Part shown: positions 10,642-18,999 of the stretch, piece after piece | Position numbering within the stretch: position 1 is the first letter of the stretch | How the letters are laid out: each line of letters starts with the position of its first letter | Origin: Belnapia rosea | Lineage (GTDB): Bacteria; Pseudomonadota; Alphaproteobacteria; Acetobacterales; Acetobacteraceae | Assembly (NCBI RefSeq): GCF_900101615.1 | Contig: NZ_FMZX01000002.1 | Coordinates: 62,001-126,000, forward strand | Direction: 5' to 3' | DNA length: 64,000 nucleotides | Position numbers and translations under genes: made by a program | The notes under the pieces: model-generated | Database searches by the model: none | Seen by the model: the letters and a program-made list of their open reading frames with translations, nothing else | Told to the model about the DNA's origin: nothing

Positions 10642-11433
10642 ATGCAGCGCGGCCAATTCCTCTTGAGCCGGAACGGTGAACCGCCCTTGCAACGCCTCCC
10701 CAGACTCTCCCTCCTCCTGCTGCTCACCGCCTGCGGTCCCGACTACTCTCCGGACACCTACGCCACGCGCGCCGTCCAGCAGGCCAACAAGGTGGAGCAG
10801 GGGATGGTCGTCGGCCGGCGCGAGGTGAGCGTCACCGCCGAGGGCAGCACCGGCGCCGCGACCGGTGCCGCCGCCGGCGGCGTGCTCGGGGCGCAGACGC
10901 CGGGCGGCGGCATCGGCTCGGCGCTGGGCGGCGTCGGCGGCGCGCTGATCGGCGGCCTCATCGGCACCACCGCCGAGCATGTGGCGGGCGACACCAAGGC
11001 CTTTGAATATGTCGTCCGCACCGGCAAGAGCGAGCTGATCTCGGTGACGCAGCGCGACCAGACGCCGCTCGTCGTCGGCCAGCGCGTGCTGGTCATCACC
11101 GGCAACCAGGCCCGCATCGTCCCCGACTACACGACGGAGCCGCCGGCGAGCCCGGCCGCCGCCGCCGCCCAGGGCCCCATCCCGGGGACCACGCCACCCC
11201 CCGCCCAGCCCGTCGCCCCCACCACCACACCCTCCGCCACGGGCGTCGGCATGCCCCCTGCGCCGGCGCCGCCCGTGGTGGTCCCGCCGCCCCCGCCACC
11301 CGGCGGTGAGGCCCCCGCCGCGCCGCCCCAGGCCGGGCTCCCCCCCGGCACCTCGGCGGCGGTGCAGAATGCCCTTGGCTATCAGCTGCCTCCGGTCGCC
11401 GAGAGCGTCGCCCGCAGCGCCGCCGCCCCCTGA
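10642..11433 (+). CDS. Glycine-zipper outer-membrane lipoprotein
   Basis: A 263-residue lipoprotein. The lipobox LLLTAC places the lipidated cysteine at about residue 31. A SlyB/PCP-like region follows, with GMVVGRREVSVTAEGSTGAATGA and a glycine zipper of AAAGGVLGA, GGIGSALGGVGGALIGGLIG spacing. Then a short beta region (FEYVVRTGKSELISVTQRD) and a Pro/Ala-rich low-complexity tail from about residue 165 to 240. Such proteins span or anchor in the outer membrane and affect envelope integrity. An alternative TTG start at 10687 would give a signal peptide of more usual length (LQRLPRLSLLLLLTAC), so the annotated N-terminus is uncertain. Confidence 0.8.
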   Translation: MQRGQFLLSRNGEPPLQRLPRLSLLLLLTACGPDYSPDTYATRAVQQANKVEQGMVVGRREVSVTAEGSTGAATGAAAGGVLGAQTPGGGIGSALGGVGGALIGGLIGTTAEHVAGDTKAFEYVVRTGKSELISVTQRDQTPLVVGQRVLVITGNQARIVPDYTTEPPASPAAAAAQGPIPGTTPPPAQPVAPTTTPSATGVGMPPAPAPPVVVPPPPPPGGEAPAAPPQAGLPPGTSAAVQNALGYQLPPVAESVARSAAAP

Positions 11434-11508
11434 CCCCATCGGCCGGGCGATTGACACCGCCCGGGCTGCCCGCTAGGGCCGCCCGCCAAACCCGCTGAGG
11501 AACCGTCC

Positions 11509-12468
11509 ATGGCAATGGCCTTCGTCTTCCCTGGCCAGGGCAGCCAGGCCCCCGGTATGGGCCGCGACCTGGCCGCCGCCTTCCCCGCCGCCCGCGAAGT
11601 GTTCCAGGAAGTGGACGAGGCGCTGAAGCAGCACCTCTCCCGCCTGATGTTCGAGGGCCCGGCCGAGGAGCTCACCCTCACCGCCAATGCCCAGCCGGCG
11701 CTGATGGCGCATTCCGTCGCCGTGCTCCGCGTGCTGCAGGGGGAGGGGGGCTTCGAGCTCCCGGCCCGGGTCGCCCTGGTCGCCGGCCATTCGCTCGGCG
11801 AGTACAGCGCGCTCACCGCCGCCGGGGCCTTCGACCTGGCCACCGCCGCCCGCCTGCTCCGCCTCCGGGGCGAGGCCATGCAGCGGGCGACGCCGCCCGG
11901 CACCGGCGCCATGGCCGCGCTGCTCGGCGCCGAGCTCGCCCAGGCCCAGGCCATCTGCGACGCCGCGAAGGCCGACCCGGAGACCGGGGCGGAGGAGGTG
12001 GTCGAGATCGCCAACGACAATGGCGGCGGCCAGGTGGTGATCTCCGGCGCCAAGCCGGCGGTCGAGCGCGCCATCGCCGCCGCCCCCGGCCTTGGGGTGA
12101 AGCGCGCCCTGCCGCTGCCGGTCTCGGCGCCCTTCCATTGCGCGCTGATGGCGCCGGCCGCCGATGCCATGGCGCAGGCGCTGGCCGAGGCCCGCATCAC
12201 CGCGCCCCTCGTCCCCCTCATCGCCAATGTCACCGCCGCCAAGGCGACCGACCCGGCAGAGATCCGCCGCCTGCTGGTCGAGCAGGTGACGGCGACCGTC
12301 CGCTGGCGCGACTGCGTCGCCACCATGGCGGCGATGGGCTGCGACCGCTTCGTCGAGCTTGGCGCCGGCCGCGTCCTCACCGGCCTCATGAAGCGCAACG
12401 CGCCGGAGGCCACCGCCTCCGCCATCGGCAGCCCGGCCGAGGTCGAGGCCTTCCTCAAGACCCTCTGA
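11509..12468 (+). CDS. fabD: Malonyl-CoA:ACP transacylase
   Basis: FabD moves malonyl groups from CoA to acyl-carrier protein, supplying extender units for type II fatty-acid synthesis in the cytosol. The 319-residue protein opens FVFPGQGSQ. It has the nucleophile elbow GHSLGEYSA with S95, an arginine in the region of AARLLRLRGEAMQ, and the catalytic H210 in APFHCALM. Length matches the family. GAGG lies upstream of ATG 11509. It heads fabD-fabG-(small ORF)-acpP-fabF-mltG, the standard alphaproteobacterial order. Confidence 0.97.
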   Translation: MAMAFVFPGQGSQAPGMGRDLAAAFPAAREVFQEVDEALKQHLSRLMFEGPAEELTLTANAQPALMAHSVAVLRVLQGEGGFELPARVALVAGHSLGEYSALTAAGAFDLATAARLLRLRGEAMQRATPPGTGAMAALLGAELAQAQAICDAAKADPETGAEEVVEIANDNGGGQVVISGAKPAVERAIAAAPGLGVKRALPLPVSAPFHCALMAPAADAMAQALAEARITAPLVPLIANVTAAKATDPAEIRRLLVEQVTATVRWRDCVATMAAMGCDRFVELGAGRVLTGLMKRNAPEATASAIGSPAEVEAFLKTL

Positions 12469-12517
12469 CGGCGCCCGGAGCCGGCCCGCGGCCCTAACCC
12501 TTGATCGGAGCCCATCC

Positions 12518-13258
12518 ATGTTCGACCTGACCGGCCGCGTCGCCCTCGTCACCGGCGCGACGGGCGGCATCGGCGCCGCCACCGCCCGTGCCCTCCATGC
12601 CCGCGGCGCCAAACTGGCCCTCACCGGCCGCCGCGCCGCCGAGCTCGAGGCCCTGGCGGCCGAGCTGGGCGGGGAGGCGGTGCTGGTCGCCCCCGCCGAC
12701 CTGGCCGACCCGGCGGCGCCCGCCGCGCTGGTCGAGCAGGTGGAGGGCAAGCTCGGCAGCCTCGACATCCTGGTGAACAATGCCGGCTTCACCCGCGACA
12801 TGCTGGCGCTGCGCATGGGCGATGCCGACTGGGCCGCGGTGCTCGATGTGGACCTCACCGCCCCCTTCCGCCTCGCCCGCGCGGCGCTGCGGGGGATGAT
12901 GAAGCGCCGGCATGGCCGCATCGTCTCCATCGCCTCGATCGTCGGCGTCACCGGCAATGCCGGCCAGGCCAATTACGCGGCGGCCAAGGCCGGGCTGATC
13001 GGCATGAGCAAGTCGCTGGCGCAGGAGGTGGCGACGCGCGGCGTGACGGTGAACGTCGTTGCCCCGGGCTTCGTGAAGACGGCGATGACCGATGCGCTGC
13101 CCGAGGCCGCCCGCACCAAGCTGCTCGAGCGCATCCCCGCCGGCCGCATGGGCACGCCGGAGGATATCGGTGCCGCCGTCGTCTACCTCGCCAGCGCCGA
13201 GGCTGCCTGGGTCACCGGCCAGACGCTGCACGTCAATGGCGGCATGGCGATGATCTAG
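12518..13258 (+). CDS. fabG: 3-oxoacyl-ACP reductase
   Basis: NADPH-dependent short-chain reductase of fatty-acid elongation, reducing 3-ketoacyl-ACP to 3-hydroxyacyl-ACP. The 246-residue protein has the cofactor motif TGATGGIG at residues 12-19 and NNAG near 88. The catalytic set is S140, Y153 and K157 (NYAAAKAG), and the family tail GGMAMI closes the chain. It lies 49 bases after fabD on the same strand. Position in the fab cluster favours FabG over other SDR enzymes. Confidence 0.96.
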   Translation: MFDLTGRVALVTGATGGIGAATARALHARGAKLALTGRRAAELEALAAELGGEAVLVAPADLADPAAPAALVEQVEGKLGSLDILVNNAGFTRDMLALRMGDADWAAVLDVDLTAPFRLARAALRGMMKRRHGRIVSIASIVGVTGNAGQANYAAAKAGLIGMSKSLAQEVATRGVTVNVVAPGFVKTAMTDALPEAARTKLLERIPAGRMGTPEDIGAAVVYLASAEAAWVTGQTLHVNGGMAMI

Positions 13259-13390
13259 CGCCCAGGGCGCCGCCCCCGCGGCGCCCCGGATGCAGGGCGG
13301 CACGCTGCCTCCCATCGCTTTTTGTTGCACCATCGCCGCCGCAACCCGAGACTGCCCTGGCCGCTTCAGCCCCAGCAGCCCGAGGCAGCC

Positions 13391-13630
13391 ATGGTGCGCT
13401 TGGTCCAGCCGCGATTCGCCCCTGATTCCCTGGTCGGCCCCTGGCCGGAAGGTCCCTGGTGGCTGTTCGGCGCCGCGGCGCTGGCGGCCCCCTTCGCCGT
13501 GCTCGGCCAGGGGGCCGACCTGCACCTTGCCGTGGTGGCCTGCCTCGCCTGCCTGGCCTCGCCCCCGGCGGCGATCGAGGCGGTGCTCGGCGTCGCGCGC
13601 CTCGCCCAATTGGCTGCCCCGCCGCGCTGA
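13391..13630 (+). CDS. Small hydrophobic ORF between fabG and acpP
   Basis: A possible 79-residue protein, ATG 13391 to TGA 13630. Third codon positions are almost all G or C, as in neighbouring real genes, which argues for coding. It has two hydrophobic stretches (WWLFGAAALAAPFAVLG, then LHLAVVACLACLAS), so it may be a small membrane protein. I recognise no family. No strong ribosome binding site is seen. It sits inside the fab operon, in a gap of about 585 bases between fabG and acpP that would otherwise be empty. Confidence 0.45.
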   Translation: MVRLVQPRFAPDSLVGPWPEGPWWLFGAAALAAPFAVLGQGADLHLAVVACLACLASPPAAIEAVLGVARLAQLAAPPR

Positions 13631-13842
13631 AGCAGGCCGCTTTGCTGCGCTGCGGCATCCGCTTCGGCCACCGCAAAGGCGCCAAAGGGACTTGCCAGCG
13701 CCGCCAACACCGCCTACGCCCCCCTCCGGGTTCCGAGTTGCCACCCACCCGCCCCAGGCTGGCGCCAGCGTGGCGTGCCGGGATTCCGGGCATGGGCCGG
13801 CAACCATTGGGGCATGGCTGCTGAACTGGAGATTGGCACGCG

Positions 13843-14079
13843 ATGAGCGAGACCGCCGAGAAGGTTAAGAAGATCGTCGTCGAGCACCTCGGCGTGGATG
13901 AGGCCAAGGTGACCGAGGACGCCTCCTTCATTGACGACCTGGGCGCCGACAGCCTCGACACCGTCGAGCTGGTCATGGCCTTCGAGGAGGCCTTCGGCGT
14001 CGAGATCCCGGACGACGCGGCCGAGAAGATCACGACTGTGAAGGACGCCATCGCCTATATCGACGGGCAGAAGGGCTAA
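13843..14079 (+). CDS. acpP: Acyl carrier protein
   Basis: ACP carries growing acyl chains on a 4'-phosphopantetheine arm. The 78-residue acidic protein has the modification site DSL with S37 in [18 protein letters not shown] and the family end [11 protein letters not shown]. It lies 12 bases downstream of a GGAG-type site and 29 bases ahead of the fabF start, as in most Proteobacteria. Confidence 0.98.
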   Translation: MSETAEKVKKIVVEHLGVDEAKVTEDASFIDDLGADSLDTVELVMAFEEAFGVEIPDDAAEKITTVKDAIAYIDGQKG

Positions 14080-14093
14080 GGCCCGATTGACCT

Positions 14094-14099
14094 AAGGAG
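14094..14099 (+). promoter_or_regulatory. Ribosome binding site that fixes the fabF start
   Basis: AAGGAG at 14094-14099 is only 3 bases from an upstream in-frame TTG (14103) but 9 bases from GTG 14109. The normal spacing favours GTG 14109 as the fabF start. Confidence 0.7.
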
Positions 14100-14108
14100 A
14101 GGTTGAGC

Positions 14109-15392
14109 GTGTTCGCACAGAGTGCCGCGCCGCGGCGGGTTGTCGTCACCGGCATGGGGATCGCGTGCCCGCTCGGCCTCGGCGTCGAGCGGGTCTGGAA
14201 GCGCCTGGTCGAGGGCGAAAGCGGCATCGCCGCCATCCAGTCCTTCGACGTGAAGGACCTGCCGGCCAAGATCGCCGGCCAGGTTCCGGTCGGGGCGAAG
14301 GCCGAGGGCAAGCTCGACCTCGCCGAATGGATCCCGGTCAAGGACCAGAAGAAGATGGACCGCTTCATCCAGCTCGCCGTCGTGGCGGCGGTGGAAGCGG
14401 TCGAGGATTCCGGCTGGATGCCGGAGGACGAGGAGAGCCGCTGCGCCACCGGCGTGATGATCGGCTCCGGCATCGGCGGCCTCACCACCATCTATGAGAG
14501 CTCGCAGCTCATCGCCCAGGGCAAGCACAAGCGGGTCTCGCCCTTCTTCATCCCGAGCGCGCTGATCAACCTCGCCTCCGGCCATGTCTCCATTCGCTAC
14601 GGCTTCAAGGGGCCGAACCATGCGGTGGTCACGGCCTGCGCGACGGGCGTGCACGCCCTCGGCGACGCCGCCCGGCTGATCGCCTTCGGCGATGCCGATG
14701 TCATGGTCGCCGGCGGGGCCGAGGCCGCGGTCAGCGAGATCGGCATGGCCGGCTTCTGCGCCTCCCGTGCCCTCTCCACCGGCTATAACGACACGCCCGC
14801 CGAGGCCTCCCGCCCCTGGGACGAGGGCCGCGACGGCTTCGTCATGGGCGAGGGCGCCGGCGTCGTCGTGCTCGAGGAGTACGAGCACGCCAAGCGGCGC
14901 GGCGCGAAGATCTATGCCGAGGTCATCGGCTACGGCATGTCGGGCGACGCCCACCACATCACCGCCCCTTCCGATACCGGCGACGGCGCCTACCGCTCCA
15001 TGCGCTCCGCGCTGAAGAGCGCCGGCGTCACGCCGGGCGAGGTGCAGTACGTCAATGCCCACGGCACCTCGACGCCGCTCGGCGACGACCTGGAACTCGG
15101 CGCGGTGGAACGCCTCTGGGGCGATGACGGCAAGACGCTCGCCATGTCCTCGACCAAGTCGGCGATCGGCCACCTGCTGGGCGCCGCCGGCGCGGTGGAG
15201 GGTATCTTCTCGATCCTCGCCATCCGCGACGGCGTGGCCCCGCCGACGCTGAACCTCGAGAAGGCCTCGAAGGAGAGCCCGATCGACCGCGTCGCCAAGG
15301 TGGCGCAGGAGCGGAAGATCGATGTGGCGCTGTCGAACAGCTTCGGCTTCGGCGGCACCAACGCCAGCATCGTCTTCCGCGCGGCGCCCTGA
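14109..15392 (+). CDS. fabF: Beta-ketoacyl-ACP synthase II
   Basis: FabF condenses malonyl-ACP with acyl-ACP in chain elongation. With a GTG start at 14109 the protein has 427 residues and opens VFAQSAAPRRVVVTGMG. The Cys-His-His triad is visible: C177 in TACATGVHA, H318 in NAHGTST and H355 in IGHLLGAAG. A glycine-rich end (SNSFGFGGTNAS) is typical. Start choice rests on the AAGGAG spacing. Its stop codon overlaps the probable start of mltG, suggesting coupling of lipid and cell-wall genes. Confidence 0.96.
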   Translation: MFAQSAAPRRVVVTGMGIACPLGLGVERVWKRLVEGESGIAAIQSFDVKDLPAKIAGQVPVGAKAEGKLDLAEWIPVKDQKKMDRFIQLAVVAAVEAVEDSGWMPEDEESRCATGVMIGSGIGGLTTIYESSQLIAQGKHKRVSPFFIPSALINLASGHVSIRYGFKGPNHAVVTACATGVHALGDAARLIAFGDADVMVAGGAEAAVSEIGMAGFCASRALSTGYNDTPAEASRPWDEGRDGFVMGEGAGVVVLEEYEHAKRRGAKIYAEVIGYGMSGDAHHITAPSDTGDGAYRSMRSALKSAGVTPGEVQYVNAHGTSTPLGDDLELGAVERLWGDDGKTLAMSSTKSAIGHLLGAAGAVEGIFSILAIRDGVAPPTLNLEKASKESPIDRVAKVAQERKIDVALSNSFGFGGTNASIVFRAAP

Positions 15393-16378
15393 GGCGGTTC
15401 CTCCGCTTTGCCGGGGCGGCGCTCGCCGCCCTGGCCCTGCTGGCCGCGGCGGGCGCGGGCTGGGCCTTCCATCTCTACCGCGCCCCTGGCCCGCTGGTTG
15501 AGCAGGCCCAGCTCGTCATCCCCCGGGGCGGGACGGAGGCCATCGCCGCCGCCCTCGACCGGGCCGGCGTCATCACCGATCCGCGCCTCTTCGCCCTGGC
15601 CGCGCTGGCGACGCGGGGCGAGGGGCCGATCCGCGCGGCCGAATTCGCCTTCCCGCCCGGCGCCTCGATGGAGCAGGTGCTCGGCATCCTGCGCACGGGC
15701 CGGCCGGTGCAGCGTCGCCTGACCATTCCCGAAGGCCTGACCTCCCGGCAGATCGCCGCCCTCCTCGCGCGCGCCGAGGGGCTGACCGGCGAGGCCCCGA
15801 CCCTCGCCGAGGGCGCCGTCCTGCCGGAAACCTACGCCTATGCCTGGGGCGAGAGCCGCGCCGCCCTGCTGCGCCGTGCCGAGGCGGCGATGGAGCGGGC
15901 GCTGGCCGAGGCCTGGGCGGACCGCGCGCCCAACCTTCCCCTGGCGACGCCGCGCGAGGCGCTGGTCCTCGCCAGCATCGTCGAGCGCGAGACGGCGGTG
16001 CCGGAGGAGCGCCCCCGCATCGCCGCCGTCTTCCTCAACCGGCTCCGCGCCGGCATGGCACTGCAGTCCGACCCGACCGTCGCCTATGCCGCCGCCGACG
16101 GCGCGCCGCTCGACCGTCCGCTTAGCCGGGCGGATCTGGACCGCGACCACCCCTTCAACACCTATCGCGTGAAGGGCCTCACGCCCGCCCCGATCGCGGC
16201 GCCCGGCCTCGCCGCGCTGCGCGCCGTCACCCGTCCGGCCACGACCGAGGATCTCTACTTCGTCGCCGATGGCAGCGGCGGCCACGCCTTCGCTCGGACG
16301 CTCGAGGAGCACAACCGCAACGTCGCCCGCTGGCGCGAGGTCGAGCGCCGCCGCGCGGAGGCCGCGCCCGCGCGCTGA
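15389..16378 (+). CDS. mltG: Endolytic murein transglycosylase MltG
   Basis: MltG (YceG) cleaves nascent peptidoglycan glycan strands at the inner membrane. The frame encodes a short basic N-terminus and one membrane segment (AGAALAALALLAAAGAGWAF). The LysM-like region (VIPRGGTEAIAAALDRAGVI) and the catalytic domain with LASIVERETAVPEERP and LQSDPTVAY follow; the conserved Glu is in VERET. Family alignment requires sequence well upstream of the first ATG in frame (15668). There is no ATG, GTG or TTG there, and the only plausible start is CTG 15389, overlapping the fabF TGA. That makes a 329-residue protein of normal length. The start is an inference. Confidence 0.88.
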   Translation: MRRFLRFAGAALAALALLAAAGAGWAFHLYRAPGPLVEQAQLVIPRGGTEAIAAALDRAGVITDPRLFALAALATRGEGPIRAAEFAFPPGASMEQVLGILRTGRPVQRRLTIPEGLTSRQIAALLARAEGLTGEAPTLAEGAVLPETYAYAWGESRAALLRRAEAAMERALAEAWADRAPNLPLATPREALVLASIVERETAVPEERPRIAAVFLNRLRAGMALQSDPTVAYAAADGAPLDRPLSRADLDRDHPFNTYRVKGLTPAPIAAPGLAALRAVTRPATTEDLYFVADGSGGHAFARTLEEHNRNVARWREVERRRAEAAPAR

Positions 16379-16397
16379 GCCGCCGGGCCAGGCTCAG
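16375..16397. terminator. Inverted repeat between convergent mltG and small lipoprotein
   Basis: CTGAGCC (16375-16381) and GGCTCAG (16391-16397) form a 7-bp stem with a 9-base loop that contains parts of both stop codons. There is no T-run on either strand, so termination is only suggested by its tail-to-tail position. Confidence 0.35.
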
Positions 16398-16552
16398 TCG
16401 ATCACATCGCCCACGGCATGGATCGGCGCGCCGAGCGGCTTGCCCACCACCGGCACCACCGAAAGCACGTCGCCGGTCACCCGGAAGGGCAGCGCCACCA
16501 GGCCGCAGCCGGAGAGCGACAGGGCGGCCAGCAGCAACATCATGATCCGCAT
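16394..16552 (-). CDS. Small lipoprotein, DUF6726-like
   Basis: A 52-residue protein beginning MRIMMLLLAALSLSGCGLV. The lipobox LSGC makes residue 16 the likely lipidated cysteine. The mature part (LPFRVTGDVLSVVPVVGKP then IHAVGDVID) matches the short DUF6726 lipoprotein pattern as I remember it. GGAGG about 10 bases upstream of ATG 16552 supports translation. It follows the ABC ATPase gene on the same strand (67-base gap) and is easy to miss because of its size. Function unknown; probably in the envelope. Confidence 0.75.
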   Translation of the reverse strand: MRIMMLLLAALSLSGCGLVALPFRVTGDVLSVVPVVGKPLGAPIHAVGDVID

Positions 16553-16619
16553 GGGTCTCAGTCCTCCAGTCATTGGCCGCCCGAACGCCCCGGCGCCGCC
16601 CGCCGTTCATCCCGGCCCA

Positions 16620-17339
16620 TCATCCGGGGACGATCAGCCCGTCCTCCATCCGCACCACCCGGTCGCAGCGCCCGGCCAGCACCGGGTCATGGGTGATGAG
16701 CAGCAGCGTGGTGCCGAGCCGCGCCCGCAGGCCGAAGAGCAGGTCCATCACCTGCCCCCCCGTGCCACGGTCGAGATTGCCGGTGGGCTCGTCGGCCAGC
16801 AGCAGGGGCGGCTCGGCGACCGTCGCCCGGGCCAACGCCACGCGCTGCTGCTCGCCGCCCGACAGCTCGCCCGGGTAGTGCCCGAGGCGATGGCCGAGCC
16901 CGACCTCGCGCAGCGCCTCGGTGGCGCGGGCGAAGGCATCCCGCCTTCCGGCGAATTCCAGCGGCACGGCGACATTCTCGAGCGCCGTCATGGTCGGGAT
17001 CAGGTGGAAGGCCTGGAACACGATTCCGATGGTCTCGCGGCGGAAGCGCGCCAGCGCATCCTCGTCCATTCCGGCCAGCACCCGGCCGGCGACGGTCAGG
17101 CTGCCCGAACTGGCCCGCTCCAGCCCCGCCAGCAGCATCAGCAGAGAGGTCTTGCCCGAGCCGGAGGGGCCGACCAGCCCCACCACCTCGCCCTTCCCGA
17201 TGCTGAGATCGACCCCGCGTAGAATGTTGACCGCACCGGCCGCCCCCGCCACCCTGAAGGTCAGTTCCCTGGCGCTGATGAGCGATTCGTCCGTTGATCG
17301 GTCGTCCAGGGGTCGGGAGTGGCTTGTGATGGTGTCCAT
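16620..17339 (-). CDS. ABC transporter ATP-binding protein (LolD/YbbA type)
   Basis: A 239-residue ATPase of the MacB/LolD/YbbA group. Walker A is GPSGSGKTS near residue 59, the signature [14 protein letters not shown] near 155, Walker B LLLADEPTGNLD near 175, and the H-loop LITHDP. The tail is short, as usual for FtsX-type partner systems. In Proteobacteria a YbbA ATPase is often divergent from tesA, as here, and followed by the large permease YbbP; no permease gene is present in this window. ATG 17339 gives MDTITSHSRP; the frame is open further upstream, inside the tesA region. Confidence 0.85.
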   Translation of the reverse strand: MDTITSHSRPLDDRSTDESLISARELTFRVAGAAGAVNILRGVDLSIGKGEVVGLVGPSGSGKTSLLMLLAGLERASSGSLTVAGRVLAGMDEDALARFRRETIGIVFQAFHLIPTMTALENVAVPLEFAGRRDAFARATEALREVGLGHRLGHYPGELSGGEQQRVALARATVAEPPLLLADEPTGNLDRGTGGQVMDLLFGLRARLGTTLLLITHDPVLAGRCDRVVRMEDGLIVPG

Positions 17340-18003
17340 GGTGCCATGCGGGTTCCGGGATACCAGGCGATATGGGCGCAGAGGCGCGATTGGCCTAGCT
17401 CTATCGGGTATCGGAGTATTGCAGGTGCGGGCCGCGGAGCCGATCCGCCTCCTCGCGCTGGGCGACAGCCTCACCGCCGGCTATGGCCTGCCGCCGGGCG
17501 AGGGCTTCGTGCCCCGCCTGCAGGCGGCGCTCACCGCCCGCGGGCGCCAGGTCCGCATGCTCGATGCCGGGGTGTCGGGCGATACCACGGCGGGCGGCCT
17601 CGCCCGGCTGGACTGGGCAATGGCGGACCAGCCACAGGCCGCGATCGTCGAGCTTGGCGGCAATGACGGGCTGCGCGGCCTGCCGCCGGCCGAGACGCGC
17701 CGCAACCTCGCTGCCATCCTCGACCGGCTCGCCGCGCGGCGCATCCCGGTGCTGCTCACCGGCATGCTCGCCCCGCCCAATCTCGGCGCCGACTACGGCC
17801 GGGAATTCGCCGCTGTCTTCCACGATCTGGCGCGGGAGCGCCCGGACGTCATCTTCGACCCCTTCTTCCTAGAGGGCATCGCCGGCGACGCGGCTTTGAA
17901 CCAGGTGGACGGCATCCATCCCAACCCACGTGGCGTAGAGCGACTGGTCGCCCGCATCCTGCCCGCGGTCGAGGCCCTGTTGGACCGAGTTCCCTCCGGC
18001 TGA
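17338..18003 (+). CDS. tesA: Exported GDSL arylesterase/thioesterase I
   Basis: SGNH hydrolase related to TesA: a periplasmic esterase, lysophospholipase and thioesterase. Conserved blocks are GDSLTAGYG with nucleophile S44 (block I), a glycine in GVSGDTTAGG, GGNDGLRG (block III) and DGIHPN with the Asp-His pair (block V). The N-terminus (RRYGRRGAIGLALSGIGVLQVRAA) is a signal peptide, possibly Tat-type. Among several starts, ATG 17338 is chosen; it shares bases with the ATG of the divergent ABC ATPase. thpR follows 13 bases after the stop. Confidence 0.88.
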   Translation: MVPCGFRDTRRYGRRGAIGLALSGIGVLQVRAAEPIRLLALGDSLTAGYGLPPGEGFVPRLQAALTARGRQVRMLDAGVSGDTTAGGLARLDWAMADQPQAAIVELGGNDGLRGLPPAETRRNLAAILDRLAARRIPVLLTGMLAPPNLGADYGREFAAVFHDLARERPDVIFDPFFLEGIAGDAALNQVDGIHPNPRGVERLVARILPAVEALLDRVPSG

Positions 18004-18016
18004 GGAGTGTTCCCCG

Positions 18017-18556
18017 ATGATCCGCCTCTTCGTCGCCCTGGCCCTGCCGCCCGCCATCAAGGACCAGCTCGCGGAGCTTTCAGGCGGCATCCCCGGCGCC
18101 CGCTGGGTGCCGCCCGAGAATTACCACCTCACCCTCCGCTTCATCGGCGAGGTGGAATCCTGGCAGGCGCAGGACGTGGACGATGCCCTGGCCAATATCC
18201 GCGCCCGGCCCTTCGAACTCTCGCTCCGCGGCCTTGGCACCTTCGAGAAGGCGGGGCGGATCAGCGCCCTCTGGGTCGGCGTCGAGAAGACCGAGGCGCT
18301 GGCCTTCCTCCAGGCCAAGGTCGAGACCGCCCTGCAGCGCGTCGGGCTGGAGCCGGAGCGCAAGCGCTTCGCCCCGCATGTGACGCTCGCCCGCACCGAC
18401 CGCGCCCCGCCCGACAAGCTGATCGAGTTCGTCCAGGCGCATAACCTGTTCCGTGCCCCGCCCGTGCCGATCGAGAGCTTCACCCTCTATTCCAGCCTGC
18501 TCGGCAAGGAGCAGGCCTTCTATGTGCCCGAGGTGGAATACGCCCTGGCCGCCTGA
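18017..18556 (+). CDS. thpR: RNA 2',3'-cyclic phosphodiesterase (2H family)
   Basis: ThpR/LigT hydrolyses 2',3'-cyclic phosphates at RNA ends and can ligate tRNA halves in vitro. The 179-residue protein has both HxTx motifs of the 2H superfamily: HLTL in ENYHLTLRFIGEV and HVTL in FAPHVTLART. The start MIRLFVALALP is the family N-terminus. It is 13 bases after tesA and probably in the same transcript. Confidence 0.93.
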   Translation: MIRLFVALALPPAIKDQLAELSGGIPGARWVPPENYHLTLRFIGEVESWQAQDVDDALANIRARPFELSLRGLGTFEKAGRISALWVGVEKTEALAFLQAKVETALQRVGLEPERKRFAPHVTLARTDRAPPDKLIEFVQAHNLFRAPPVPIESFTLYSSLLGKEQAFYVPEVEYALAA

Positions 18557-18592
18557 TCGACTTTTCCCGGCGTCCTGGCTAGGGTTCGGCCG

Positions 18593-18946
18593 GTGACACG
18601 CCGGCTGCCCTTCCTGTTGCTCTGCGCCCTGCTGCTGCAGGCGGTGCTCGCGCCGGCCCATTGCCTGGTGATGGCCGACCGCTCCGTCGCCATCGAGATC
18701 TGCACGGCGGATGGCCTCCGCACCATCCACCAGCAGCCCGATGGCACGCCCGCCGAGCCCGACCATGCCGGCGCCTGCCTCGCCTGCCATGCCCTGCCGG
18801 CCGGCGCCGCGCTCGACCCGCCCCTGCTGCCGGCCCCGGCCTGGACGCGCCTCGCCGCGCAGCCGAGGCCTGCCACGCCCGCCACCATGCCTCCGGGCAT
18901 CCGCGGCCCGCCGGGCGGCGCCCGAGCACCTCCAAGCCTCTCCTGA
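18593..18946 (+). CDS. DUF2946-like exported Cys/His protein
   Basis: A 117-residue secreted protein starting with GTG 18593. It has a signal peptide (RRLPFLLLCALLLQAVLAPAHC) and a small motif with ICTADG and HAGACLACH, which resembles the DUF2946 family often found beside copper genes. The remaining third is Pro/Ala-rich. Its position directly ahead of YcnI-like and PCuAC genes suggests periplasmic copper handling, with the CxxCH-type cluster as the metal site. Direct evidence of metal binding is absent. Confidence 0.65.
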   Translation: MTRRLPFLLLCALLLQAVLAPAHCLVMADRSVAIEICTADGLRTIHQQPDGTPAEPDHAGACLACHALPAGAALDPPLLPAPAWTRLAAQPRPATPATMPPGIRGPPGGARAPPSLS

Positions 18947-18999
18947 TCCGCTGCCCGCGGCCGGTCCCGGCCGCGCCTGCCCCGTCCCGGAGAGTTCCC

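Noticed and set aside
13290-13868. Longer overlapping frames around 13290-13868
   Set aside because: Only the 13391 frame keeps the GC-rich third-base pattern; the others are shadows.
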